Assembly (NCBI GenBank): GCA_900473915.1
Contig: UCNG01000014.1
Span: 1-32,742, forward strand
Length of the DNA stretch: 32,742 nt
Source: Hyphomicrobiales bacterium
GTDB taxonomy: Bacteria; Pseudomonadota; Alphaproteobacteria; Rhizobiales; Rhizobiaceae
Direction: 5' to 3'
Part shown: in pieces, positions 1 to 7,764 of the stretch
How positions within the stretch are numbered: the first letter of the stretch is position 1
Layout of the letters: every line of letters begins with the position of its first letter
Notes under the pieces: model-generated
What the model was told of the DNA's origin: nothing
Database searches by the model: none
The model's input: the letters and a program-made list of their open reading frames with translations, nothing else
Program-made: the position numbers and the translations under genes

Positions 1-748
1 CTTCAAGCTAGAACCCACCCGCCGTTATAAAGTCAATCACATAATATGTATTATGGAACTTGCTAAATAGGGTAGCAGTCCGGATGTCGTACTTCCAGTT
101 CACCATCATGCATCCGAGCTCCCCCAGCGGATCGCAGTTGCGGCTGAAACACCAAATCTAATACCGGCACTGCGGCAAGCCCTCGCTTTTGCTGCCTTCA
201 AAATCCGTGACGCAAGATCAGTGTAAGCGATTCAGCATTCAACGGATATGCTCCGGCGACTTACATATTCTTTTTCTTCGACTTGAAACCGTTGTCCTAA
301 ACTTCTTCTGACATACGTCGGAGCGAACGTCCGATAGCGGCATATTCATATTCGTTGAAGTTCGCCAACCAGATGCGGCCTACTGGCTGCAACGCTATTT
401 CGGTTCTTGCTGAAATATTGCCTGAAGCCAATGCATCCGTCCCTCCAAGCGCAGATAGCGACCAAGGGTTACCGAGCGTGGAAACGGCGAAGGCAAGAGG
501 CAAACAATATAAAATCTGGAAAGAACTCAATCTCAGCATGAATTAAAAATTTGAAATCGCACCACGTAAATGTTCTATTTCAGAATACAAGCAACATTCC
601 TACGACGATCTCTGATAAAAACTTGAAAGTGATTAATGTTGAAATCATTAGCCTGGATACACGCGATGCGGACATAAACAATGTCAGATACCCTGTTCGA
701 GACGAATGGGCAGGCTACATATTGTAGGATGAATACAGGCTGAAGATA
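1..748. other. 748-bp stretch without a convincing gene
   Basis: No recognisable gene is visible before the NADH dehydrogenase. The open frames here are short, lack a clear ribosome binding site and show no known family. One plus-strand frame from about 79 to 228 reads like ordinary coding sequence near its end (an Ala/Leu-rich stretch closing in ARSV and a stop) but has no good start, so it could be the remnant tail of a lost gene. The segment is more AT-rich than the genes to its right. An 80-codon minus-strand frame at 297-539 is listed separately. Confidence 0.5.
297..539 (-). CDS. possible small exported hypothetical protein (doubtful)
   Basis: An 80-residue frame opens with ATG at 539. 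Its first 20 or so residues contain a hydrophobic run (ILYCLPLAFAVSTL) that could be a signal peptide or membrane segment. The rest is unremarkable and matches no family I recognise. No Shine-Dalgarno sequence is visible upstream of the ATG; the bases there are AT-rich. It stands alone in a gene-poor stretch. It may be a chance frame, and I keep it only because of the plausible N-terminal hydrophobic segment. Confidence 0.2.
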   Translation of the reverse strand: MLRLSSFQILYCLPLAFAVSTLGNPWSLSALGGTDALASGNISARTEIALQPVGRIWLANFNEYEYAAIGRSLRRMSEEV

Positions 749-2017
749 ATGAACGAAGCGCATGTACCCCATATCGTCGTCATTGGTGCCGGTTTTGGCG
801 GATTGCAACTGGTCCACGATCTCAGAAACGTCAATGTTCGGATAACGCTGATTGATCAGCGCAACCATCACCTTTTCCAGCCGCTTCTCTATCAGGTTGC
901 GACAACCATCCTTGCCACGTCGGAAATTGCCTGGCCAATCCGCCACCTGTTTCGTGACCGCAAGGAAGTCACCACGCTGTTGGGTACGGTGACGGGCGTG
1001 GATACCGAACGCCGTCAGGTGCAACTCGAAAACGGCACAGAAATTTCTTACGACATACTCGTACTCGCCACAGGGGCTCGTCACGCCTATTTCGGCAACG
1101 ACCAGTGGGAGGCTTTGGCTCCAGGATTGAAAGCTCTTGAAGATGCGACCACCATTCGCCGCCGCCTGCTTCTGGCCTTCGAACGGGCGGAACGTGAAAC
1201 AGATGAAGCGAAAAGGCAGGCGCTGCTGACATTTGCCATAGTAGGCGGCGGGCCGACCGGCGTCGAGCTTGCCGGCATTATCGCAGAGCTTGCCAAACAG
1301 ACCATATGGCCCGAATTCCGTAACATCGACACCAGGCAGACGCGCGTGATGCTGCTAGAGGCCGGTCAACGCATTCTGGCTGCATTTCCCGAAGATCTGT
1401 CTGAATATGCCTTGAAAGCACTCGAAAAACTGGGTGTAGAAGTACGCCTTGGAATTCCGGTCAAGGAGATTACAGCGGATGGCGTCACTGTCGGTGAGGA
1501 GTTCATTCCCTGCCGGACGGCAATATGGGCGGCAGGCGTTGCCGCCTCCCCCGCCGCTACATGGCTGAACGCCGAGAGCGACCGCGCAGGACGTGTGAAG
1601 GTTCTATCCAACCTCAATGTCCCCGGCCATGAAGATATCTTCGTCATCGGCGATACGGCATGGGTTGAGGGACCGGACGGCAAGCCGGTTCCGGGCATAG
1701 CACCGGCTGCCAAACAGCAAGGCGCCTATGTTGCCACAGTCATAAAAAGCCGCGTCGAAGGACAAACGCCGCCGATGCCGTTCCGTTACAAGCATCAGGG
1801 CAATCTCGCTACCATTGGCAGAGGCGCTGCTGTGGTTGATATGGGGCGCTTCAAGCTCAAGGGGATCATCGCCTGGTGGTTCTGGGGCATCGCGCACATC
1901 TTCTTTCTCATTGGAACGAGAAGTCGTGCCGCCGTCGCCTGGAGCTGGCTGTGGACCTATATTTCCGGCCAGCATAGCGCTCGTTTGATAACGCAAGGCA
2001 AACCAGTCGAACGATGA
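749..2017 (+). CDS. ndh: type II NADH dehydrogenase (NAD(P)/FAD-dependent oxidoreductase)
   Basis: A single-subunit, non-proton-pumping NADH:quinone oxidoreductase of 422 residues, the normal length for NDH-2. It passes electrons from NADH to quinone at the inner face of the cytoplasmic membrane. A first dinucleotide fold (GAGFGG, residues 13-18) binds FAD. A second (GGGPTG, residues 166-171) binds NADH. ATGA at 108-111 and the late GD-containing segment FVIGDTAWVEG are typical FAD contacts. A Trp-rich hydrophobic C-terminal stretch (about 375-410) fits membrane attachment. The ATG at 749 has only a weak ribosome binding site, but the protein starts where the family starts. The gene is followed by a hairpin terminator and then a glutathione S-transferase, and appears to be transcribed alone. 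Family assignment is secure; NADH rather than NADPH specificity is inferred. Confidence 0.9.
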   Translation: MNEAHVPHIVVIGAGFGGLQLVHDLRNVNVRITLIDQRNHHLFQPLLYQVATTILATSEIAWPIRHLFRDRKEVTTLLGTVTGVDTERRQVQLENGTEISYDILVLATGARHAYFGNDQWEALAPGLKALEDATTIRRRLLLAFERAERETDEAKRQALLTFAIVGGGPTGVELAGIIAELAKQTIWPEFRNIDTRQTRVMLLEAGQRILAAFPEDLSEYALKALEKLGVEVRLGIPVKEITADGVTVGEEFIPCRTAIWAAGVAASPAATWLNAESDRAGRVKVLSNLNVPGHEDIFVIGDTAWVEGPDGKPVPGIAPAAKQQGAYVATVIKSRVEGQTPPMPFRYKHQGNLATIGRGAAVVDMGRFKLKGIIAWWFWGIAHIFFLIGTRSRAAVAWSWLWTYISGQHSARLITQGKPVER

Positions 2018-2026
2018 ATACCAGAT

Positions 2027-2052
2027 GGCCCCGCCGAAAGCGGGCCGCTTTT
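2027..2052 (+). terminator. rho-independent terminator after ndh
   Basis: A GC-rich hairpin starts 10 bases after the ndh stop: GGCCC at 2027-2031 pairs with GGGCC at 2042-2046. Two more pairs (GC/GC) lie inside a one-base bulge, with loop CGAAA. It is followed by GCTTTTC. Position and T-run fit a terminator for ndh. Confidence 0.7.
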
Positions 2053-2104
2053 CTTTCAGGCCAGCGGCTTGAGATCGATCTGCCATCCGTGTTGGAGGAG
2101 CACA

Positions 2105-2755
2105 ATGACACTGAAACTCTACCTGCATCCCTTCTCGTCTTATTGCCAGAAGGCAATAACGGCCTTCTATGAAAAGGACATAGCCTTCGAGGCACAAATG
2201 CTGGATGGCACCGAACCGATAGCCAGCGAATTCGCAGCGCTTTGGCCGTGCAGCAAATTTCCAGTTCTGACAGACGATGGAAAGCTGGTCTTTGAAGCAA
2301 CAGGGATAATCGAATACCTCGAAGCCGCCTATCCGCATACCAGACGACTGATCCCGTCGGACCCGCTTGCCAGTGCCGACGTGCGCATGTGGGATCGTTT
2401 TTTCGATAATTATATCCACTACCCGCTGCAACGCCTTGTCTTCACGGCTCTTGGCCGTGAACACGATGATGGCGGCCATCGCTGGAGAGCGATGTTCAAC
2501 ACCGCCTATGGGTTTCTGGATCAGCACATGGAAGGCCGGGAATGGGTCATCGGCGATAGTTTCAGCCTCGCCGACTGCGCCGCCGCCCCTCCTCTCCTCT
2601 ACGCCGACTGGAGTTATGTCATTCCTGAAAAATTTGCGAATGTCCGTGCCTATCGCCAGCGACTGCTTGCGAGGCCAAGCTATGCCCGCGCATTGGACGA
2701 AGCACGGCCGTTCCGTCATCTGTTTCCATTGGGAGCGCCCGAGAACAGAGACTAG
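2105..2755 (+). CDS. glutathione S-transferase family protein
   Basis: A 216-residue protein with the two-domain GST layout. The N-terminal thioredoxin-like domain (about 1-80) carries SSYCQKA near residue 11, where the glutathione-activating Ser/Cys lies, and the FEATGIIEYLE segment that binds the gamma-glutamyl part of glutathione. The helical C-terminal domain contains the family's late Asp (SLADCAAAP). The start at 2105 is preferred because GGAGGAG sits four bases upstream; an in-frame TTG at 2069 would add 12 residues without a good binding site. The exact substrate cannot be told. The TAG stop at 2753-2755 overlaps the first bases of a dispersed repeat. Confidence 0.88.
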   Translation: MTLKLYLHPFSSYCQKAITAFYEKDIAFEAQMLDGTEPIASEFAALWPCSKFPVLTDDGKLVFEATGIIEYLEAAYPHTRRLIPSDPLASADVRMWDRFFDNYIHYPLQRLVFTALGREHDDGGHRWRAMFNTAYGFLDQHMEGREWVIGDSFSLADCAAAPPLLYADWSYVIPEKFANVRAYRQRLLARPSYARALDEARPFRHLFPLGAPENRD

Positions 2756-2836
2756 AGCGGTTCCTGTTTGAACGGAATCGTTGTTTTTCTGCATTTCCGA
2801 ACGCAAACCGCTTCACACTTTTGCTGGAAATGCTTT
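2754..2836 (-). repeat. dispersed intergenic repeat, copy 1
   Basis: On the minus strand this reads GCATTTCCAGCAAAAGTGTG followed by AAGCGGTTTGCGTTCGGA, and it ends in GGAACCGCTCT. The same core recurs at 20381-20446, and I recognise it as a short dispersed element common in Brucella/Ochrobactrum-type genomes (recollection, not a search). This copy begins inside the stop codon of the GST gene and ends about 25 bases before the stop of the convergent DUF488 gene. Confidence 0.75.
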
Positions 2837-2859
2837 CGCAAATATCTTTATCGAAAGGC

Positions 2860-3216
2860 TTACAGGTCTTGCATGAATTCGTGCAAGACCACGGCCTGAT
2901 TATGTTCCTCATCTTTCGCGCCATATAGCAGCGTCAGGTGGCCGCCTCTTGTGCCAGCCTTGGAGATCAATTCCTTTATGGCAGGCTTGTTGGCTTCCAG
3001 CTCTTCGCGGTACTTTTTCTGAAAATCATTCCATTTGGCCGGGTCGTGGCAGAACCATTTGCGAAGATTGGTCGACGGCGCAATATCCTTGGCCCATACA
3101 TCAATATCGGCCTTCTCTTTGGTCATGCCGCGAGGCCAGACGCGATCCACGAGGACACGATAGCCATCCTCCGGTGAAGGAGCATCATAAATCCGTTTCA
3201 GGACAATCGTCGTCAT
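2860..3216 (-). CDS. DUF488 family protein
   Basis: A 118-residue protein of the DUF488 family, which is often about 115-120 residues long. Diagnostic segments are RVLVDRVWPRGMTKE (about residues 20-34), FCHDPAKWNDFQKKY and LTLLYGAKDEEHNQAVVL near the C-terminus. The biochemical role of the family is not established. The ATG at 3216 is chosen because GAGGGG lies 8 bases upstream; a further upstream in-frame start at 3273 has no good site. It is convergent with the GST gene, with the dispersed repeat between them. It is separated from the exported-protein pair upstream by a two-way terminator. Confidence 0.85.
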   Translation of the reverse strand: MTTIVLKRIYDAPSPEDGYRVLVDRVWPRGMTKEKADIDVWAKDIAPSTNLRKWFCHDPAKWNDFQKKYREELEANKPAIKELISKAGTRGGHLTLLYGAKDEEHNQAVVLHEFMQDL

Positions 3217-3292
3217 ATAAACGGCCCCTCGATACAATACGGATACATATGGAGGACGGTTCCAACTCGGCAAGCCCTGCTATCATAAACAG

Positions 3293-3345
3293 AAAAGGCC
3301 GCTGCAGATCGGACAACATCTATGTCCGACAGGCAACGGCCTTTT
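3293..3345. terminator. bidirectional nested hairpin terminator
   Basis: AAAAGGCCG at 3293-3301 pairs with CGGCCTTTT at 3337-3345. Inside it, TCGGACA at 3309-3315 pairs with TGTCCGA at 3323-3329. Read leftward, the outer stem ends in CTTTTCTG, so it should end transcription of the Lys/His-rich protein gene (3399-3602). It would also stop plus-strand read-through. Confidence 0.75.
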
Positions 3346-3398
3346 GTTGCAAAAACCGACTGCGAGGGAGCCGTCGGTTATCGCACAAAGCGGAAAGC

Positions 3399-3602
3399 TT
3401 ACTTCTTGGCCGGAGCGGCCTTCTTGTGCGACTTCTTGGCGGTGTGATGCTTCTTGTGAGCAGCCTTCTTCGCATGATGCTTGGCGGCCGTCGTGTGCGT
3501 TGCAGCAGCCGGAGCAGCGCTAGCAGCACTTGCCGTCAGGACAGGAGCAGACAGGCCCAGAACAGCAGCAACGCCAAGAGCAGAAATAAGGGACTTCTTC
3601 AT
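3399..3602 (-). CDS. small exported Ala/Lys/His-rich protein
   Basis: A 67-residue protein with a clear signal peptide (MKKSLISALGVAAVLGL..., likely cleaved near residue 29). Its mature part is almost entirely Ala, Lys, His, Thr and Pro in loose KK/HH repeats. The mature peptide would be strongly basic. Similar peptides are known as hypothetical proteins in Brucellaceae (recollection); no function is established. Cell-envelope association, nucleic-acid or polyanion binding, or metal binding through the histidines are guesses. The ATG at 3602 follows GAGGAA at good spacing. It begins 11 bases after the stop of the 3614-3994 gene, so the two are probably co-transcribed and end at the 3293-3345 hairpin. 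Confidence 0.8.
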   Translation of the reverse strand: MKKSLISALGVAAVLGLSAPVLTASAASAAPAAATHTTAAKHHAKKAAHKKHHTAKKSHKKAAPAKK

Positions 3603-3613
3603 TTTCCGGTTCC

Positions 3614-3994
3614 TCAATTGGTTTTTCCGTTCGGGATCTTTCCCGCCGGTGGTAAAGCAGTTTCCTGTCCGCCTGGATCAGCCATGTCAGGTTTCACCCC
3701 CAGAAGTTTAAGGGCTTCGGCGTAGGCGCGCAGGCCTTGTGCCTCTCTTCTGCTTGAGCAGAATTTCATCCCCCTCTTCTGCAAGGCTTCCGCCTGACGA
3801 GCCTGCCGGGTTTCGGCGCGACCGGAAAGCGCGGTTTGCAGTTGATGCTGAAGCCTGTCACACCGTTCGCTGCGTGTTACGAGTTGCGCTGCCATCACTC
3901 CGTTGGGAAGCGGAAAGGACAGCAGGCCCGCAAGACAAAGCGTTGAAAGAAACGGTCTCGCAGCTATTTTCGATTTGAAAATCGACTTGAACAT
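3614..3994 (-). CDS. small exported hypothetical protein
   Basis: A 126-residue protein that starts at the ATG at 3994. The first 36 residues form a basic N-terminus, a hydrophobic core (FLSTLCLAGLLSF) and a plausible signal-peptidase site after GVMA. The mature part is charged and probably helical (SERCDRLQHQLQTALSGRAE), with two cysteines that could pair. The C-terminus is Pro/Gly-rich. I do not recognise a family. It lies just upstream of the Lys/His-rich exported protein on the same strand. It is read away from the two-component regulator, with about 120-210 bases between the starts, so a shared regulatory region is possible but unproven. The ribosome binding site is weak. Confidence 0.65.
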   Translation of the reverse strand: MFKSIFKSKIAARPFLSTLCLAGLLSFPLPNGVMAAQLVTRSERCDRLQHQLQTALSGRAETRQARQAEALQKRGMKFCSSRREAQGLRAYAEALKLLGVKPDMADPGGQETALPPAGKIPNGKTN

Positions 3995-4202
3995 ACGATT
4001 TTAATCTTTCATCGGGCTTCAGTTTCTTCAGCGGGTTCGTTATGACAGGCCTTGTTTTCCCTTGTTTTTCATCTTTGTTACATTTTGTTTCTGAATTGTA
4101 GCGCGCTCCAGATGCCGGTTGAAAACTGAAGCGACAGGCTTTTTATCGTCGCAATCCGGGCGCTACTATCAAGTGAATCAAAGCTATTATGGAAGCTGCA
4201 AA

Positions 4203-4919
4203 TTGAAAGAAGACGCCCACGTTCTGATCGTCGATGACGACAAAGATATACGTGACCTTCTGCACGAGTTTCTCAAGCGGCGCGGTATGCGTGTCTCCAT
4301 CGCTCAAAACGGTGAAGAGATGCATGATGTGATGAGCCGGACGGCGATTGATCTGATCATTCTCGATGTCATGCTTCCGGGCAAAAGCGGTATTGAAATT
4401 TGCCAGGATATCCGTCGCCATTCGCGTGTGCCGATCATCATGCTGACGGCAATTGCCGACGCTGCCGACAGAATACTGGGCCTTGAAATCGGTGCCGACG
4501 ACTATCTGGCCAAACCGTTCGATCCGCGCGAACTCCTTGCCCGTATCCGTGCCGTGCTCAGGCGTCTGGAGAACAACCGTGCTCCCAGTCGCCCTGTCAC
4601 TCACAGCTACCGCTTTGCGGGCTGGACGCTCGACTGCGCACGCAGACGGCTTACGTCCCCTGCTGACGTGCGTGTTGAACTCACGACTGCCGAGTTCAAT
4701 CTCCTCGAAGCCTTCGTCAAAAGTTCGCAGCATATACTCAGCCGCGACCAGCTTATGGAAATGGCTGGAAGCCAGGCTGTATACGGCTATGATCGCAGCG
4801 TCGATATTTTGATCAGCCGGCTGAGGCGCAAGCTCAACGATGACTCCCGCTCACCCAGAATGATCCTCACCATTCGCGGCGGCGGTTATCAGTTTGGACA
4901 TCAGGTCGAACTGGAATGA
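4203..4919 (+). CDS. OmpR-family response regulator
   Basis: A DNA-binding response regulator with an N-terminal receiver domain and a C-terminal winged-helix domain. The receiver shows the acidic pair in VLIVDDDKD, the phosphorylated Asp in LIILDVMLPG and the conserved Lys in LAKPFDPREL. The DNA-binding domain shows ELTTAEFNLLEAF, RSVDILISRLRRKL and IRGGGYQF, typical of OmpR/PhoB. The start is uncertain. The frame is open from a TTG at 4119, but the sequence before KEDAHVLIV looks non-conserved. I favour the TTG at 4203, which has GGAAG about 7 bases upstream and gives 238 residues; a GTG at 4173 is another candidate. The stop overlaps the kinase start by 4 bp (ATGA), so the pair is one operon. 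The signal sensed is unknown. Confidence 0.85.
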   Translation: MKEDAHVLIVDDDKDIRDLLHEFLKRRGMRVSIAQNGEEMHDVMSRTAIDLIILDVMLPGKSGIEICQDIRRHSRVPIIMLTAIADAADRILGLEIGADDYLAKPFDPRELLARIRAVLRRLENNRAPSRPVTHSYRFAGWTLDCARRRLTSPADVRVELTTAEFNLLEAFVKSSQHILSRDQLMEMAGSQAVYGYDRSVDILISRLRRKLNDDSRSPRMILTIRGGGYQFGHQVELE

Positions 4920-6331
4920 GATTACCCTTTCCACGTTCTCTGCCGAGCTGGCTCATTACAATTCTGATCAGTGGCCTTGTGATAACGCAAATCGCAACGC
5001 TGTGGATTGTTTCGCAGGACCGCAAGGATGCCAACAATGCGCTGGAGCTCTTCCGTCTCAGCGAAAGAGCGACATCGCTCGTCAAACTTCTCAACACGAC
5101 GCCGCCCGGCGACTGGAACAGCCTTGCTTCTCGCTTGGCCAGTTCAGGTCAGGGCATCACCATTACAGCGCGACCCGATGTGCCGACTGTTCTGGCGAGC
5201 GAGGAAGATCTTGCAGAACTTGAAGATGTCCTTGTTGCACGTCTGGCACGTTACGGCGTTATCGATGCTCGCATAAGCCGGGACACGCTTGCTCGCGGCA
5301 CGCACGCCATCGCGGTTCAGCCGACTGACAGCAGCGATATCGGCGATGTTGAAAAGCAGATCAACGATCTTGCAGCAACGACGAACCTGAGCGCCAGCCT
5401 GACCACTTCCCTGCAATTCGGCGATGGACGCTGGATAAATTTCATCACGCGGATAACTCCGGCTGATCCGATTATCACTGCCGAAACTATACCGCTTTTT
5501 GCACTTGTGGCGCTTAGCGTTGTTCTGGTTGCAATTTGGGCCACTCGCCGGCTCACAGCGCCCTATCGGGTGCTCGAACACGCCGTACATAGGATCGGCG
5601 GTGACCTTAAAAGCCCGCCATTGCCTGAAGACGGCAGCCGGGAGTACAAAGCCGCGGCCAAGGCCGTGAACACGATGCAATCGAAGCTGCTAGATTATGT
5701 GGCTGAACGCGAGCAACTTGCCGCTGCCCTTGCGCATGACCTGCGCACCCCGCTCACGCGCATCCGGCTTCGCCTGGCTCTTGTTGAAGATGAAGCCCTC
5801 TCAAAGTCGCTGGCCAAGGATATCAACGATATAGAAGCGATTTCTCGTTCGGTCATTGATTTTGCGACATCAGAACTGGCCAATGAACAAAAGGAAAAGG
5901 TCGATCTCTGGTCGCTTCTCCTTTCCATTGCAGATAACTACCCGGACGCAACGCTGGATGAAAGAAATTCCGACAAGTTGGATGCCATAGCTTATTGTCA
6001 GCCAGTCTCTGTTCAGCGCAGCATCACCAACCTCATTGACAACGCCATGGCCTATGGCGGCAAAGCGAAACTGGCGCTCCGCCAGGACAATAATGAGCTT
6101 GTGCTGAGTGTGAAGGACAATGGACCGGGAATTCCGCCAGACCAGATCGAGGAAATGTTCAAACCCTTCAGCCGGGCGGAAAAGTCCAGAAATCGGGACT
6201 CAGGCGGCTTCGGTCTCGGCTTGACTATCGCCCGCAACGTGGCGCGTGCCAATGCAGGCGATATTCTTCTGAAAAACGATCCGTCAGGCGGATTGATCGC
6301 TGAACTGCACTTGCCGGTCTGGCGGGGATAG
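4916..6331 (+). CDS. EnvZ-type sensor histidine kinase
   Basis: A 471-residue membrane kinase, partner of the regulator just upstream. Transmembrane segments at about 11-33 and 190-209 enclose a periplasmic sensor domain of roughly 155 residues. A HAMP linker (about 210-262) leads to the dimerisation domain with the phosphorylated His at about 274 (ALAHDLRTPLTR). The catalytic domain shows the N box (NLIDNAMAYG), G1 (DNGPGIPP), F box (FKPFSR) and G2 (GFGLGLTIAR). All key residues seem present. The start overlaps the regulator's stop. It converges on the aminotransferase gene, with a perfect 10-bp hairpin between them. Confidence 0.9.
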   Translation: MRLPFPRSLPSWLITILISGLVITQIATLWIVSQDRKDANNALELFRLSERATSLVKLLNTTPPGDWNSLASRLASSGQGITITARPDVPTVLASEEDLAELEDVLVARLARYGVIDARISRDTLARGTHAIAVQPTDSSDIGDVEKQINDLAATTNLSASLTTSLQFGDGRWINFITRITPADPIITAETIPLFALVALSVVLVAIWATRRLTAPYRVLEHAVHRIGGDLKSPPLPEDGSREYKAAAKAVNTMQSKLLDYVAEREQLAAALAHDLRTPLTRIRLRLALVEDEALSKSLAKDINDIEAISRSVIDFATSELANEQKEKVDLWSLLLSIADNYPDATLDERNSDKLDAIAYCQPVSVQRSITNLIDNAMAYGGKAKLALRQDNNELVLSVKDNGPGIPPDQIEEMFKPFSRAEKSRNRDSGGFGLGLTIARNVARANAGDILLKNDPSGGLIAELHLPVWRG

Positions 6332-6355
6332 TCCCCGAGGACTGACCTCGGGGAC
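6331..6355. terminator. perfect 10-bp hairpin between convergent genes
   Basis: GTCCCCGAGG at 6331-6340 and CCTCGGGGAC at 6346-6355 pair without mismatch around loop ACTGA. It starts at the last base of the kinase stop and lies 6 bases before the aminotransferase stop on the other strand. Its position argues for a shared terminator, although no long T-run follows on either side. Confidence 0.6.
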
Positions 6356-6361
6356 AGTTGC

Positions 6362-7735
6362 TCATGCAAAGACAGTGTCGACAGCTTTTTTCGTAGCTGC
6401 AACAATCTTGTCCGCTTCCTCTGGCGTGAGGCAAAGCGGCGGCGCAAACCCGAGAATATCGCCTTCCGGCATGGCTCGCCCGATAACGCCATTGGCCAGG
6501 AGCGCCGTTGACACCTGAGCGCCGATTTTGAGCGACGGATCAAAGAATCTGCGGTCGTCACGATCGTCCACAAATTCGATTGCGGCCATCAGGCCTTCGC
6601 CACGAATTTCCCCGACATGCCTGTGATCGCCGAGGGCATCCTTCAATGCCTTGCGGAAATAAGCGCCTGTGGAACCGGCATTTTCGACCAGTTTCAATTC
6701 GTCGATGAGTTTGAGATTGGCCACGCCTGCCGCTGCGCAGATCGGATGAGCAGAATAAGTCCAGCCATGGCCGATCGGCCCCATCTTGTCTGATCCCTGA
6801 ACCAATACCTGCCACATCCGATCCGATACAATCGAACCGGAAAGCGGCGCATAGGCTGAGGTCAAACCCTTTGCGATGGTGATCAGGTCGGGCTTCATGC
6901 CATAGTGGTCGGAACCGAACATGCTCCCAAGGCGACCGAAGCCAGTGACCACTTCGTCAGCAACCAGCAGAATATCATAGCGATCAAGAACGGCCTGGAT
7001 CTTCTGCCAATAGCCAGACGGCGGCGGAACGATGCCGCCGGTTCCCAGAACAGGCTCGCCGATGAAGGCTGCAATTGTCTCCGGGCCTTCGGCAAGGATC
7101 AGCTCTTCGAGCTTGTCGGCGCAATGTTGCGAGAACTGCTCCTCGCTCATAGAGCGGTCTGCACGGCGGAAATAATACGGCGATTCAGTATGCAATACCG
7201 GCGCGCGCGGCAGATCGAAGGCGTTGTGGAACGTCGCAAGACCGGTCATGCTGCCTGTCATCACGCCGGAACCATGATATCCACGCCAACGGGAAATGAT
7301 CTTCTTCTTTTCCGGGCGGCCCAAAATATTGTTGTAGTACCAGATGAGCTTGATGTTGGTTTCGTTCGCATCCGAGCCCGAAAGGCCGAAATAAACACGG
7401 CTCATATGGTCCGGTGCGCGGTCGATGATCATCTTGGCGAGCGTGATGGACACTTCGGTGCCATGACCGACATAGGCGTGATAATAGGCAAGTTTGCGCG
7501 CCTGTTCAGCAATCGCATCCGCTATTTCCGTGCGGCCATAACCAACATTGACGCAATAAAGCCCCGCGAAAGCATCCAGACTTTTGCGACCGTTCACATC
7601 TGCAATGTAAACGCCCTCCCCGCCTTCCAGCACGCGCGTCGGCGTTTCACCCCGCGCATGCATCCCCATATGGGTGGAGGGATGAAAGAAATGATCCCGG
7701 TCCCAAGCGGTCAGCTCATTGCTATTGTTCAACAT
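6362..7735 (-). CDS. atf: class III aminotransferase, probable (hydroxy)diaminobutyrate aminotransferase of ectoine catabolism
   Basis: A 457-residue PLP enzyme of aminotransferase class III. The PLP-binding Lys is in TIAKGLTSAYAPLSG, the cofactor Asp is in LLVADEVVTGFGRLG, and SGSDANETNIKL and GYHGSG are typical of the family. From its place next to the semialdehyde dehydrogenase, the AsnC regulator and the eut/ehu genes I infer the role called DoeD or Atf elsewhere: transfer of the 4-amino group of diaminobutyrate, or its 3-hydroxy form, to a keto acid, giving aspartate semialdehyde. Sequence alone would allow another omega-amino acid. The ATG at 7735 follows GGAAAGGAAC; an upstream in-frame start at 7768 would overlap the dehydrogenase end. 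Only 29 bases separate it from that gene, so they are one operon. Confidence 0.85.
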   Translation of the reverse strand: MLNNSNELTAWDRDHFFHPSTHMGMHARGETPTRVLEGGEGVYIADVNGRKSLDAFAGLYCVNVGYGRTEIADAIAEQARKLAYYHAYVGHGTEVSITLAKMIIDRAPDHMSRVYFGLSGSDANETNIKLIWYYNNILGRPEKKKIISRWRGYHGSGVMTGSMTGLATFHNAFDLPRAPVLHTESPYYFRRADRSMSEEQFSQHCADKLEELILAEGPETIAAFIGEPVLGTGGIVPPPSGYWQKIQAVLDRYDILLVADEVVTGFGRLGSMFGSDHYGMKPDLITIAKGLTSAYAPLSGSIVSDRMWQVLVQGSDKMGPIGHGWTYSAHPICAAAGVANLKLIDELKLVENAGSTGAYFRKALKDALGDHRHVGEIRGEGLMAAIEFVDDRDDRRFFDPSLKIGAQVSTALLANGVIGRAMPEGDILGFAPPLCLTPEEADKIVAATKKAVDTVFA

Positions 7736-7764
7736 GGGTATGTTCCTTTCCTGTCGCCACGCTT

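Noticed and set aside
728-742. Tiny frame (MNTG, stop) just before ndh, considered as a leader peptide
   Set aside because: Only four codons with a poor binding site; such frames arise by chance.
575-1084. 169-codon minus-strand frame upstream of and overlapping ndh
   Set aside because: More than half lies antisense to ndh, and the translated sequence has no domain.
1604-2806. 400-codon minus-strand open frame opposite ndh and the GST gene
   Set aside because: It crosses two clear genes and a terminator, and its sequence resembles no protein family; it is a shadow frame.
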